Program-made: the position numbers and the translations under genes
Part shown: in pieces, positions 56,258 to 63,323 of the stretch
Layout: each line of letters opens with the position of its first letter
Position numbering within the stretch: position 1 is the stretch's first letter
From: Marinobacter subterrani
Lineage (GTDB): Bacteria > Pseudomonadota > Gammaproteobacteria > Pseudomonadales > Oleiphilaceae
Length of the DNA: 64,000 nucleotides
Assembly (NCBI RefSeq): GCF_001045555.1
Contig: NZ_LFBU01000001.1
Coordinates: 1,798,001-1,862,000 of the forward strand
Direction: 5' to 3'
The notes under the pieces: generated by a model
Told to the model about the DNA's origin: nothing
Database searches by the model: none
Seen by the model: only the letters and a program-made list of their open reading frames with translations

Positions 56258-56712
56258 GTGTACGCCCAGCATGGGCATGAACTAATGGGGTGAACGTCCC
56301 CTGTGGGAAGATCACCGTTCAGCCGGTTTTACCCGATTGAACGCTAACCACTAGCGAATGGCAAGGGCCGATCCGCGAGGAAAGGTCTGGAGGAAGCCGC
56401 TAGCAAAACTGCGAGCTGATGAACAAGAACATCATACGAGGCGTAGGCTGAAGGCGAGTTGGCACCAGACGACAAAGCCACGTGATCTAACGGCCACCGT
56501 AAATGATGCAAGAGCCGGGTGGTCAGAACCAATGACAGCAAGTTCCTGGGCTTCACCTTCAAGGGAACCCAGATCCATTGGCACCCGGACACGCTACGCA
56601 AGTTCAAGCAACGTATCCGGGAACTGACGAATCGGAACTGGGGTGTGTCGATGCACTACCAGCTTTTCAAGGTAAGCCAGTACCTTCAGGCTGTCCAACT
56701 GATGGGGTCCAC
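56258..56712 (+). mobile_element. Fragment of a second type of group II intron with part of its maturase
   Basis: Starts GTGTACGCCCAGC and continues with conserved intron RNA-like sequence (GGTGAACGTCCCCTGTGGG). Then, without an intact reverse transcriptase, it goes to a maturase-domain frame at about 56533-56700: SKFLGFTFKGTQIHWHPD, RIRELTNRNWGVSMHYQL, KVSQYLQAV. Most of the reverse transcriptase and the intron 3' end are deleted. It lies on the strand opposite to the cassettes. Confidence 0.65.
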
Positions 56713-56713
56713 C

Positions 56714-56758
56714 TCAGAGCTCCTCCACGCCATCAAACACTAAAATACCAAAATTCAT
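56714..56758 (-). pseudogene. N-terminal fragment of a DJ-1/PfpI-type protein (cassette remnant)
   Basis: MNFGILVFDGVEEL, the first strand and turn of PfpI/DJ-1 proteins, preceded by an AAGGAGG site and, 16 bases further, by a cassette-start-like core (GTTAACTGC, 56780-56772 on the minus strand). The rest of the gene is replaced by the group II intron fragment. Confidence 0.55.
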
Positions 56759-56780
56759 GCCCCCTCCTTGAGCAGTTAAC

Positions 56781-58394
56781 GCTGGCGTAACGGGCCGATT
56801 TGTGGAGCGACAGCGGAACAAAACGGTCCCGTTGGCGCACTTGATACTGATTGAGCCTTCTCCCCAGCCTCGCGGTTGCCCGCTAAGCTGGAAGGCGACC
56901 AAGCACTACAAGGGAGAAGACTCATGAACTTTTACCATAGCACTCACCGTTATTATTGTGGAATCGATCTGCACGCCCGCAGCCTGTATGTCTGCATCAT
57001 CGACGAGCAGGGTGAAGTGTTGCTGCACAAGGAAATCAAAGCCCGCCCGGAACCGCTACTGGCCCTGCTTGAACCGTTTCGTGATGATCTGGTGATCGGT
57101 GTCGAATGCATGCACTGCTGGTACTGGATCTCGGATCTGTGTGAAGAACACGGCATCCATTTTATCCTGGGCCACGCCCTGTACATGAAAGCCATTCACG
57201 GCGGCAAAACCAAGAGCGACCGCATCGATTCTTTCAAGATCGCCATGCTCATGAAAGGCGGCAACTTCCCTCTAGCGTATACCTATCCCAAAGAGATGCG
57301 GGCCACACGCGACTTGCTACGCCGGCGTACCCGCATCGTCCAGCACGGGGCCATGCTCAAAGCCCATGTGGTGAATACCACCAGCCAATACAATCTGCTG
57401 CCCAACAAGGCCAACCTGAAGAATATCGGTGCCCGGGAACAGGTCCGGGCGACGTTTGCCGACCGGGATGTCCAACACAACATCGATCTCGACCTGGCCA
57501 TCATCGAGTGCTATCACCGTGCACTCAGCAAGCTGGAAGAGCATCTGGAGCGACAGGCCAAACAACACGATCCTGCCTCCCTGAGCGTGTTGCGGATCAT
57601 TCCCGGTGTGGGCCGCATCCTCACCCTGACGATGCTCTACGAAATCGGCGATATCCAACGATTTGAGACAGTGCAGAAGTTTGCTTCTTACGCCCGGCTC
57701 ATCAAGTGCAAAGCCGAATCTGCCGGCAAAGTCTGCGGCACTCAGGGCAACAAGATCGGCAACGCCCATCTGAAGTGGGCGTTCTCGGAAGCCGCCGTGC
57801 TGTACCTGCGAGGTAATGACAAAGCCCAGCGCTACCTACAGAAACTCCAGAAACGAATGAACAAGCCCAAGGCGCTGTCCGCGCTGGCCCACAAGCTGGG
57901 CCGGGCCGCCTACTTCATGCTCAAGCATCAGAGGGTCTTCGATGAACAACGATTCCTGAAGGGTTAGTCACGCCACGGGGTGAGCATGACGTCTAACTGG
58001 ATCAAACAGGATGATGACCGAAAGCCGGGAGTCCGCTGACTGGTACTCGATGCCAAACCGGCCTTCTATCACTGCCGTTGAAGCCAGTCGCTTTGATTAG
58101 CCACCCCGTGGGCGTGCCTTAATACCATGAGCCAGTGCGCTTACACCGGTCCTGAGCCTGGAACTAACTGGAGCTATGCAGCCCGACACCTTGAATAGTG
58201 CCAGTGACCGGTTAACTGATGAATGTCTGGTGCCCCTGACCAACCGAAGGAACGACTGGTCAGGCCGTGGTCTAAAGCCACGTAAGAGAGCCCCTATATG
58301 TGTTTGCTGTGAGTGCCTGACAGCCCCGCGAGACTGACGAAGCAGGCGTTCTCGCTCATGGGTTTAGGTTGGCCGCTGGCGCGGCCAAAAAAAT
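56781..58394 (+). mobile_element. IS110-family insertion sequence, ends approximate
   Basis: One transposase gene with about 140 bases of non-coding sequence upstream and over 400 downstream. The element lies between the R'' core after the second higA (58431-58437) and the PfpI cassette core (56774-56780), that is, in the place where one attC should be. IS110 elements lack clear terminal inverted repeats, so the ends cannot be fixed by eye. Confidence 0.6.
56924..57967 (+). CDS. IS110-family transposase (DEDD type)
   Basis: 347 residues. The N-terminal RuvC-like DEDD domain reads YYCGIDLHARSLYVCIIDEQG, VIGVECMHCWYW and GGKTKSDRIDSFKIAML. The C-terminal Tnp2-like domain has LRIIPGVGRILTLTMLYEIGDIQRF and GTQGNKIGNAHLKWAFSEAA, with the predicted catalytic serine region. 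AAGGGAGAA precedes the ATG at 56924. It appears intact. IS110 transposases use a bridge RNA made from the element's non-coding part. Confidence 0.92.
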   Translation: MNFYHSTHRYYCGIDLHARSLYVCIIDEQGEVLLHKEIKARPEPLLALLEPFRDDLVIGVECMHCWYWISDLCEEHGIHFILGHALYMKAIHGGKTKSDRIDSFKIAMLMKGGNFPLAYTYPKEMRATRDLLRRRTRIVQHGAMLKAHVVNTTSQYNLLPNKANLKNIGAREQVRATFADRDVQHNIDLDLAIIECYHRALSKLEEHLERQAKQHDPASLSVLRIIPGVGRILTLTMLYEIGDIQRFETVQKFASYARLIKCKAESAGKVCGTQGNKIGNAHLKWAFSEAAVLYLRGNDKAQRYLQKLQKRMNKPKALSALAHKLGRAAYFMLKHQRVFDEQRFLKG

Positions 58395-58430
58395 GACTAT
58401 TGCCTATTGATTCCGAGAAGGCTCATATGA
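57968..58430. other. Non-coding region after the IS110 transposase
   Basis: About 460 bases with no convincing gene. Repeated short dyads (for example CACGGGGTG near 57973 against CACCCCGTG near 58101, and GGCCGC-TGGC-GCGGCC at 58372-58387) suggest structured RNA or element ends. It may contain the bridge RNA of the IS110 element, by analogy with family members that encode it beside the transposase. The last 40 bases belong to the attC of the higBA cassette. Confidence 0.4.
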
Positions 58431-58437
58431 GTTATGC
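58395..58437 (-). other. Left part of the attC of the second higBA cassette
   Basis: R''-type core GCATAAC (58437-58431, minus strand) overlaps the higA stop codon. It is the exact complement of the cassette start TTATGC reconstructed across the group II intron at 59097-59101. The rest of the attC is disrupted by the IS110 element. Confidence 0.6.
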
Positions 58438-58755
58438 AACATGTAGCGGCTTGATCCGATCCACTTCTTCCTTGACCGACTGAGCGGCCGTCCAAAGATC
58501 AACAGATCGCTGCGCATTCAGCCAGAATTCCGGCGAATTACCAAACAAACGTGCAAGCCTAAGCGCCATTTCAGGACTGACAGCACGACGCTCGCGCAGT
58601 AATTCATTAACTGACTGGCGAGAGACACCCAGAGACTCAGCCAACCCCGAAACAGTCAGGCCATAGTCCGGAATAAAATCCTCCCTCAGCATTTCGCCAG
58701 GATGAGTCGGTTTGCGCTGCATACCGGCAGTATTAAGAATAGCCATAGTCATCAC
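58432..58755 (-). CDS. higA: HigA-type antitoxin (second pair)
   Basis: 107-residue XRE-family antitoxin with RKPTHPGEMLREDFIPDYGL, helix-turn-helix TVSGLAESLGVSRQSVNELLRERRAVS and MALRLARLFGNSPEFWLNAQRSVDLW. It follows higB by 5 bases. The stop lies within the cassette's attC core. It belongs to the same family as the antitoxin at 22038 but is longer and clearly divergent. Confidence 0.92.
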   Translation of the reverse strand: MMTMAILNTAGMQRKPTHPGEMLREDFIPDYGLTVSGLAESLGVSRQSVNELLRERRAVSPEMALRLARLFGNSPEFWLNAQRSVDLWTAAQSVKEEVDRIKPLHVA

Positions 58756-58760
58756 CTCAC

Positions 58761-59042
58761 TCAGTGGTAGTCACACACTTCGACTTCATACGCATCGCCG
58801 TCTTCAAAACGAAAACAGATACGCCACTGATCATTTATTGAAATTGCGTGCTGCCCCTGCCTGTTTCCGGACAGTGGGTGAAGGCGATTGCCGGGCGGCA
58901 CTTTCAAATCCTCAAGCTGTACGGCCAGATCCACGTATTCAAGTTTTCTAGCGGCTCTCGGTGTAACATCCGCAGGAAATTTCTTTGACTTTCCCTTAGA
59001 GTAGAGTTCTTGGGTTCGTTTGTCAGCGAAGGATTTGATCAT
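58761..59042 (-). CDS. higB: HigB-type toxin (second pair)
   Basis: 93-residue RelE-superfamily mRNA interferase: MIKSFADKRTQELYSKGKS, LEDLKVPPGNRLHPLSGNRQGQHAISINDQWRICFRFEDGDAYEVEVCDYH. The key WRICF strand and the C-terminal aspartate/tyrosine/histidine are present. The ATG is preceded by CCTCCTC, not a ribosome-binding sequence, and the -10 box is 7 bases upstream, so translation is probably from a leaderless transcript. Confidence 0.92.
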   Translation of the reverse strand: MIKSFADKRTQELYSKGKSKKFPADVTPRAARKLEYVDLAVQLEDLKVPPGNRLHPLSGNRQGQHAISINDQWRICFRFEDGDAYEVEVCDYH

Positions 59043-59049
59043 GAGGAGG

Positions 59050-59078
59050 AGTGTATTGTGTCACGTGACGCTTGTCAA
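59050..59078 (-). promoter_or_regulatory. Promoter of the second higBA cassette
   Basis: On the minus strand TTGACA (59078-59073), 17-base spacer, TACACT (59055-59050). The perfect 10-bp palindrome GTCACGTGAC (59060-59069) in the spacer is a likely HigA operator. Only 7 bases separate the -10 box from the ATG. Confidence 0.65.
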
Positions 59079-59101
59079 CATGACCTGGAAATGAAAGCAT
59101 A

Positions 59102-60816
59102 ATCGGGATAGGGAGGCACCTCACGATGCCCCTCCTCCCACATCACCGGGCATACGGATCACGTACCACGGCGATTCAGTGACTTGATTCAACCTGTTAC
59201 CGTACTGCCAATTCCGGCAGTCCATAGCTCCGGAACAACCGGGCCGGTAAGGCGTGCCGCAGTGCCGGCGAATGACTCAGCCGCCACGGGCCGTGGGCCG
59301 ATTTGGCGGTGTTCCAGGCCAATCGGACCGAGACACCCCGCTTTCTGAGCTCACGATACCCCCTTCGACCCCATTGCTTCCACACGTAACTTCTCATTCT
59401 CCGCCGTATCCACTTGTCCAGGTCCCGCAGCGGGCTCAGTTCTTCGGCTTCGTCGAAGTACGCTTTCCAACCAAGCAGGGTCTCTTTCAGATCTGCGATC
59501 ACCCGGGCCAGTGAGTGGCCCCGTGTTCGGCGGCTCAGTATCCGGATCTGGGTTTTCAGCTTCGTGATGGCTTTGCTAGCCACCTTCAAGCGCTGCCCTT
59601 TCCGGCTGAGGGTGAAGCCCAGGAAGCTACGCTTCCAGGGCCGGTCCACCGCGCTCTTTCGTGTATTCACTGTGAGCCTCAGCGAGTCCTCGATAAAGCG
59701 CGTCAGACTCACCATCACCCGCTCTCCTGCACGGCAACTGCCAACGTGGATCTGGCAGTCATCCGCGTAGCGGGCAAAGTGCAGGTTGCGCCGTTCCAGC
59801 TCCCAATCCAGTTCATCCAGAACCACACTCGCCAACACCGGAGACAGTGGCCCACCCTGCGGTACGCCTTCGAGTGTGGGCTCTTTGTGATGGTCGATCT
59901 GGACGCCTGCTTTCAGGTACCGGTTGATCAACCTGAGCAGCGGCCTGTCCGGCGTGTGCCGTTTCAGCCGTGTCATCAGGCGATCATGGTTTACCCGGTC
60001 AAAGAAGGCTTCCAGGTCCAGATCCACCACCGTCGGGATACCCAGAGGGCGGGAACCGCCGTTGGCTTTGGGGATGGTGACCCGCCGGACCGGTTTGGGT
60101 CGGTAGGTCTGCTGGAGCAACTGCTGCCGGATCTCCGGCCAGTGTTGGCGCAGATAATCCGGCAATCCATCCACGTTCATGCCGTCGATGCCCGGCGCTC
60201 CCTTGTTACGTCGAACCTGTTTCAGGGCGCGATTGAGGTTGTCCCTGCTCAATACACGCGCCATCCACGGTGAGGGTTGAACGGAGTGCGAGTTCTCCCG
60301 CTTTCCGGCAACGGGTTCATCCCCTGGCTTTACCAGGGGCAGCGCAAGCTGCTTTGCGGATGCCATCCCGTTTCCCTGCACGGACACTCGACTCCTGTCT
60401 CTGTTCGGGCCTTCGGTTCACGGGCGAACCTACTATGCCCTCTGCTGATTTCTGCCACGCGATCAGAGGCGATCGCTCGTCTCTCAGTGGGTCCGTCCAC
60501 ACATGGCAGACCTCCCGGGGTAAGGCACAGAGCTTTCACGGCGTGAACGCCCGATTTATAAAGCACATCCCGGTCGCAGAAGGAGGGCTTCGCGGTCACG
60601 TGCCCGCTCGCCCCGGATGTACCACACCTCATATCGGGTTCCTGTTCGTCGCCCCGCCGCTTTGGATTGGGCTTACTTCCGGCCGGCGCCCCGGAGACCC
60701 CACCTCGCGATGACGCCCTTGCCCTTCTCCTAGCCTTCGGCTCTGCGAACACCTGGCAGGAGGACTTTCACCCGGGCGGCGCTCCGCTCCCTAGTTCTGT
60801 GCCATGCCCGGCACAC
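59102..60816 (-). mobile_element. Group II intron inserted in an attC core site
   Basis: About 1.7 kb. The 5' end GTGTG (60816-60812) fits the GUGYG consensus and the 3' end reads CCCGAT. A 5' RNA part of about 430 bases (60387-60816) precedes the maturase gene, and a 3' ribozyme part of 95 bases (59102-59196) follows it. Removing it joins GGCGT to TATGC, restoring an attC R' (GT/TATGC) whose TTATGC complements the GCATAAC R'' of the higBA cassette. This fits the class C introns known to target attC sites. Confidence 0.8.
59197..60387 (-). CDS. Group II intron reverse transcriptase/maturase with an internal deletion
   Basis: 396 residues. Present: the RT N-terminus (NKGAPGIDGMNVDGLPDYL), KANGGSRPLGIPTV, LDLEAFFDRVNHDRLM, GVPQGGPLSPVLA, the catalytic YADD (residues 207-210) and the maturase part FLGFTLSRKGQRLKV with the C-terminal KWIRRRMRSYVWKQWGRRGYRELRKRGV. 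At residues 119-123 GIPTV runs directly into VDLDLEAFF: the block of about 50 residues normally between them (containing YGFRPGRSAH) is missing in frame. The enzyme is probably inactive. GTG start. Confidence 0.87.
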   Translation of the reverse strand: MSVQGNGMASAKQLALPLVKPGDEPVAGKRENSHSVQPSPWMARVLSRDNLNRALKQVRRNKGAPGIDGMNVDGLPDYLRQHWPEIRQQLLQQTYRPKPVRRVTIPKANGGSRPLGIPTVVDLDLEAFFDRVNHDRLMTRLKRHTPDRPLLRLINRYLKAGVQIDHHKEPTLEGVPQGGPLSPVLASVVLDELDWELERRNLHFARYADDCQIHVGSCRAGERVMVSLTRFIEDSLRLTVNTRKSAVDRPWKRSFLGFTLSRKGQRLKVASKAITKLKTQIRILSRRTRGHSLARVIADLKETLLGWKAYFDEAEELSPLRDLDKWIRRRMRSYVWKQWGRRGYRELRKRGVSVRLAWNTAKSAHGPWRLSHSPALRHALPARLFRSYGLPELAVR

Positions 60817-60898
60817 ACGCCAGCCATAAGCGGCGGCCTGACAAGGGCGTCCGGTGGAGGCCCATCGGCCCGGAACAACCTTAATGGCCTTGTTATGT
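60817..60898 (-). other. attC site of the cupin cassette, split by the intron
   Basis: R''-type core ACATAAC (60898-60892, minus strand) is followed by a dyad-rich stretch (AAGGCCAT against ATGGCTGG near the ends) ending GGCGT at 60817, where the intron begins. ACATAAC complements GTTATGT at the cupin cassette start (61257-61251). Confidence 0.7.
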
Positions 60899-60902
60899 GG
60901 AT

Positions 60903-61232
60903 TTAGTCGACAACGAATAACTTGGCTCCTTGCTCCGTCGAAGAACGGTGAAGCTCCGCATTATCTGCGACCTGATAGCTCGAACCGGGACTGAGCACGA
61001 AACGCCGGCCGTCTTCCAGTTCAGTATGAAGCTCGCCTTCTAGACAGAGAAGTATGTGCCCCTTGGCACACCAATGATCGGCGACATAGCCTGGGCTGTA
61101 CTCAACCATCCGCACTCGGATATCGCCGAAGTTCCGAGTTTTCCAGTAAGCCACACCCTCTTCCCCGAAGTGCTCGGTCTTCTCAACCTCCGACCAATCA
61201 GTAACCCCAAAAGGCAAATCCGTGATCTTCAA
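60903..61232 (-). CDS. DHCW-motif-type cupin protein (cassette gene)
   Basis: 109-residue single-domain cupin: MKITDLPFGVTDWSEVEKTEHFGEEGVAYW, FGDIRVRMVEYSPGYVADHW, GHILLCLEGELHTELEDGRRFVLSPGSSYQVAD. The DHWCAKGH segment corresponds to the DHCW-type metal site. TTG start at 61232 with AAGGAGG upstream. Cassette limits are 61257 and 60892, with complementary core bases. Function unknown; such cupins are common in integron arrays. Confidence 0.85.
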   Translation of the reverse strand: MKITDLPFGVTDWSEVEKTEHFGEEGVAYWKTRNFGDIRVRMVEYSPGYVADHWCAKGHILLCLEGELHTELEDGRRFVLSPGSSYQVADNAELHRSSTEQGAKLFVVD

Positions 61233-61250
61233 AATTGCTCCTCCTTAAGC

Positions 61251-61325
61251 ACATAACGCTGGCAACATGCGCGCCCACGGAATGGAGCCGAAGGCGCAAT
61301 GTAGTGGGCGTCGCCGTGCCTGCAC
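61251..61325 (-). other. attC site after the membrane protein cassette
   Basis: R' GTTATGT (61257-61251, minus strand) and a degenerate R'' (TTGAC near the stop codon of the membrane protein gene) frame a dyad with GCCCAC...GTGGGC arms and an unpaired GCGCCTTCGGCTCC centre. Shared blocks with the attC sites at 46002 and 56180 show one attC subfamily. Confidence 0.7.
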
Positions 61326-61328
61326 TTG

Positions 61329-61781
61329 TCAATTGTTTCTTGTAGACAAAACGGCATCTCTTTTAAATGCCTTGATATATATAAATCTTAAAGCGTAATA
61401 GAGCGAAATACAAACAACACACAACGTACTTAATGGCATTAAATATAAAAATAGTACAATTGGATGACTTGCATTGTTCATATCGATTTCTATCCCTGAA
61501 TTTTGATAGAGAAGAAATAAAGAGACAAGAATAATCGCTATTTTCGCATAGAATAGCGATTGCTCTAACATTATCCTGCTTATTAGCATACCTTCTCGAG
61601 GCGTAGGACTAACAGTGCTCCCCAAGCTTTTAATTAGAAAATTATCTGGAAAATATTTGGCGATCACTAGAAATATTGCTGGAACTAACTGAAGTAGAAA
61701 TGAAATATAATGCCCTCCAACGAGACTCAGAATAGCAGCCAGCAATAATCCTATTGATATACCAATTATTACGAAATGCAC
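61329..61781 (-). CDS. Four-helix membrane protein (cassette gene)
   Basis: 150 residues with four hydrophobic segments (FVIIGISIGLLLAAILSLVG, ISFLLQLVPAIFLVIAKYF, YAKIAIILVSLFLLYQ, IVLFLYLMPLSTLCVVCISLYYAL) and a short basic tail. Strongly AT-rich compared with flanking chromosomal genes. GTG start with AAGGA upstream, 17 bases after the cassette core at 61798. No family recognised. Confidence 0.65.
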   Translation of the reverse strand: MHFVIIGISIGLLLAAILSLVGGHYISFLLQLVPAIFLVIAKYFPDNFLIKSLGSTVSPTPREGMLISRIMLEQSLFYAKIAIILVSLFLLYQNSGIEIDMNNASHPIVLFLYLMPLSTLCVVCISLYYALRFIYIKAFKRDAVLSTRNN

Positions 61782-61797
61782 TTTAATCCTTAGCGGT

Positions 61798-61804
61798 ACT
61801 TAAC
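61798..61804 (-). other. First cassette junction at the right end of the array
   Basis: GTTAAGT on the minus strand fits GTTRRRY exactly and lies 17 bases before the membrane protein start. No attC-like dyad is seen to its right, so this could be the junction with an attI or simply a truncated array end. No integrase gene is adjacent. Confidence 0.5.
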
Positions 61805-62068
61805 ATGATTTTACGTGAGGTCATATTACAATTAACATTTGTATATGAGTCCCAACAATCACTTCTCCCACGACTCATATCTCAATTCAACAGTCCTCAA
61901 AAGCTAGGCAGAAAATCCCTTCAGGTCAATAACTTCGAGTGGTTTTCAGCTCTTTGGCTCCAAGCAGAAATGATCATAGAGACTAATATCCCGTCTCTTC
62001 CAGGAAAACCTAACCAACTGATTAATTTGAAAAATCATAAAACCTACAGGGCTATCATCAGTTCGTGA
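61805..62068 (+). CDS. Hypothetical protein, doubtful
   Basis: An 87-residue open frame in an AT-rich stretch ([20 protein letters not shown] at the start; [20 protein letters not shown] in the middle). No ribosome-binding site, no recognised domain, and no clear cassette features around it. It may be chance coding in foreign DNA between the cassette array and the SMR gene. Confidence 0.3.
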   Translation: MILREVILQLTFVYESQQSLLPRLISQFNSPQKLGRKSLQVNNFEWFSALWLQAEMIIETNIPSLPGKPNQLINLKNHKTYRAIISS

Positions 62069-62217
62069 TCACCGTGGCCATTTTTCGTGCCCCCCGGAAC
62101 GTTCGAGGCGTCAGTAATAGTCCTCGCCGTCTTCGTGGCTTCCACAGCCACCCTGTCCGGCGGCGTTGTGGGCTGGTATTGTCTGGCCCCAAATTCGCAC
62201 GGTACTGGAGATTCACT

Positions 62218-62550
62218 GTGAAAAGTTGGTTATTTCTGGGCATTGCCATTGTGGCAGAGGTGGTGGCAACCAGCGGGCTGAAAGCCAGTGAAGGGTTTAC
62301 CAAACTCTGGCCCAGCCTGCTGGTAATTGCAGGCTATGCCGTTGCGTTTTACTTCCTCTCGATCACACTGAAGGAAATCCCGGTGGGCGTGGCCTATGCC
62401 ATTTGGGCGGGGCTTGGGGTTGTGTTGGTGGCGCTTATCGGCTGGCTGATTTACGGGCAGAGTCTGGATGCTGCCAGCGTGATTGGTATGGTGCTTATCA
62501 TCACCGGCGTTGCGGTGATCAATCTGTTTTCCAAGTCAGTCGCTCACTAA
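62218..62550 (+). CDS. Small multidrug resistance (SMR, EmrE-type) transporter
   Basis: 110-residue four-helix proton antiporter. It has the essential membrane glutamate in [21 protein letters not shown], tryptophan and glycine markers in [25 protein letters not shown], and the [14 protein letters not shown] dimerisation helix, so it belongs with EmrE/Qac proteins rather than SugE. GTG start at 62218 with TGGAG 7 bases upstream. Expected to export quaternary ammonium compounds or similar cations. No attC is seen next to it. Confidence 0.88.
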   Translation: MKSWLFLGIAIVAEVVATSGLKASEGFTKLWPSLLVIAGYAVAFYFLSITLKEIPVGVAYAIWAGLGVVLVALIGWLIYGQSLDAASVIGMVLIITGVAVINLFSKSVAH

Positions 62551-62576
62551 ACTGTCGATAAGACCGGAGCCTCCCG

Positions 62577-63302
62577 ATGCACCTCCCTTTCTGGCTGACC
62601 ACCGCCCTGCTCTTCCCGGTACTTCTGTACCAGGGCAAGCGGGCTCGCCGCACAACGCCCAGGCTGCCAGAGGCCGAGGGCTCGCCGTACGGTCAATACG
62701 GTGAAGGCGCCCCCGCCAGGCGAATCCTGGTGATTGGCGAGTCCACGGCGGCCGGTGTCGGTGTTGAAACCCACAATCAGGGTCTGGCCAGCCAGTTGGC
62801 ACGGCAGATTCACGAGCGCACCGGGCAGACCATTGCCTGGCACACCTTCGGGATCAACGGCATTCGGCTTGGTGCCTTGGTTCGAGAGCTGGAAACCACC
62901 GAATTGCCAGAGGCGGATGTAGTGCTGTTGAGCATGGGGGTGAACGACACCACGGGGTTCACACCCCGTTTTCGTTTCCGCAGGCAATTGCGGGAATTGC
63001 GCCAATTGCTCGCACCGCGGCACTCGGGGCCCATGCTGCTGCTCAACGTGCCGCCCATGCATCTGTTCACGGCGCTGCCTTCGCCACTTCGGTACGTGTT
63101 GGGTTGGCGGGCCCGGCAGCTGGATAACCTCTATATCCGCGTGGCAAAGCAGTTTCCCGAAGACTTCCGCTACGTGAACTACCCGGTGGTCACCGACCCT
63201 GAGCTTCTGGCCCGTGATGGTTATCACCCCGGCCAGCGGGGCTACCAGTACATTGCGGAAGCGCTGGCTGCCGGGTATGCATTGGGTGACGGCTCTCCCT
63301 AG
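62577..63302 (+). CDS. SGNH/GDSL-family hydrolase
   Basis: 241-residue esterase-like protein with an N-terminal hydrophobic anchor (PFWLTTALLFPVLLYQ). SGNH blocks: catalytic serine in VIGESTAAGVG, glycine in FGINGIRLG, asparagine in LSMGVNDTTGF, and the Asp-His pair in ARDGYHPGQRGYQ. Likely acts in the periplasm or at the inner membrane on an ester-linked lipid or acetyl group. It follows the SMR gene by 26 bases but no functional link is evident. Confidence 0.85.
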   Translation: MHLPFWLTTALLFPVLLYQGKRARRTTPRLPEAEGSPYGQYGEGAPARRILVIGESTAAGVGVETHNQGLASQLARQIHERTGQTIAWHTFGINGIRLGALVRELETTELPEADVVLLSMGVNDTTGFTPRFRFRRQLRELRQLLAPRHSGPMLLLNVPPMHLFTALPSPLRYVLGWRARQLDNLYIRVAKQFPEDFRYVNYPVVTDPELLARDGYHPGQRGYQYIAEALAAGYALGDGSP

Positions 63303-63323
63303 CTTCAAGAGGAGGTCCAGCCG

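Noticed and set aside
58368..58391. GGCCGC-TGGC-GCGGCC hairpin next to A7, at first sight a terminator
   Set aside because: The A-run follows the stem on the plus strand; on the minus strand the T-run precedes the stem, so neither direction gives a stem followed by T residues.
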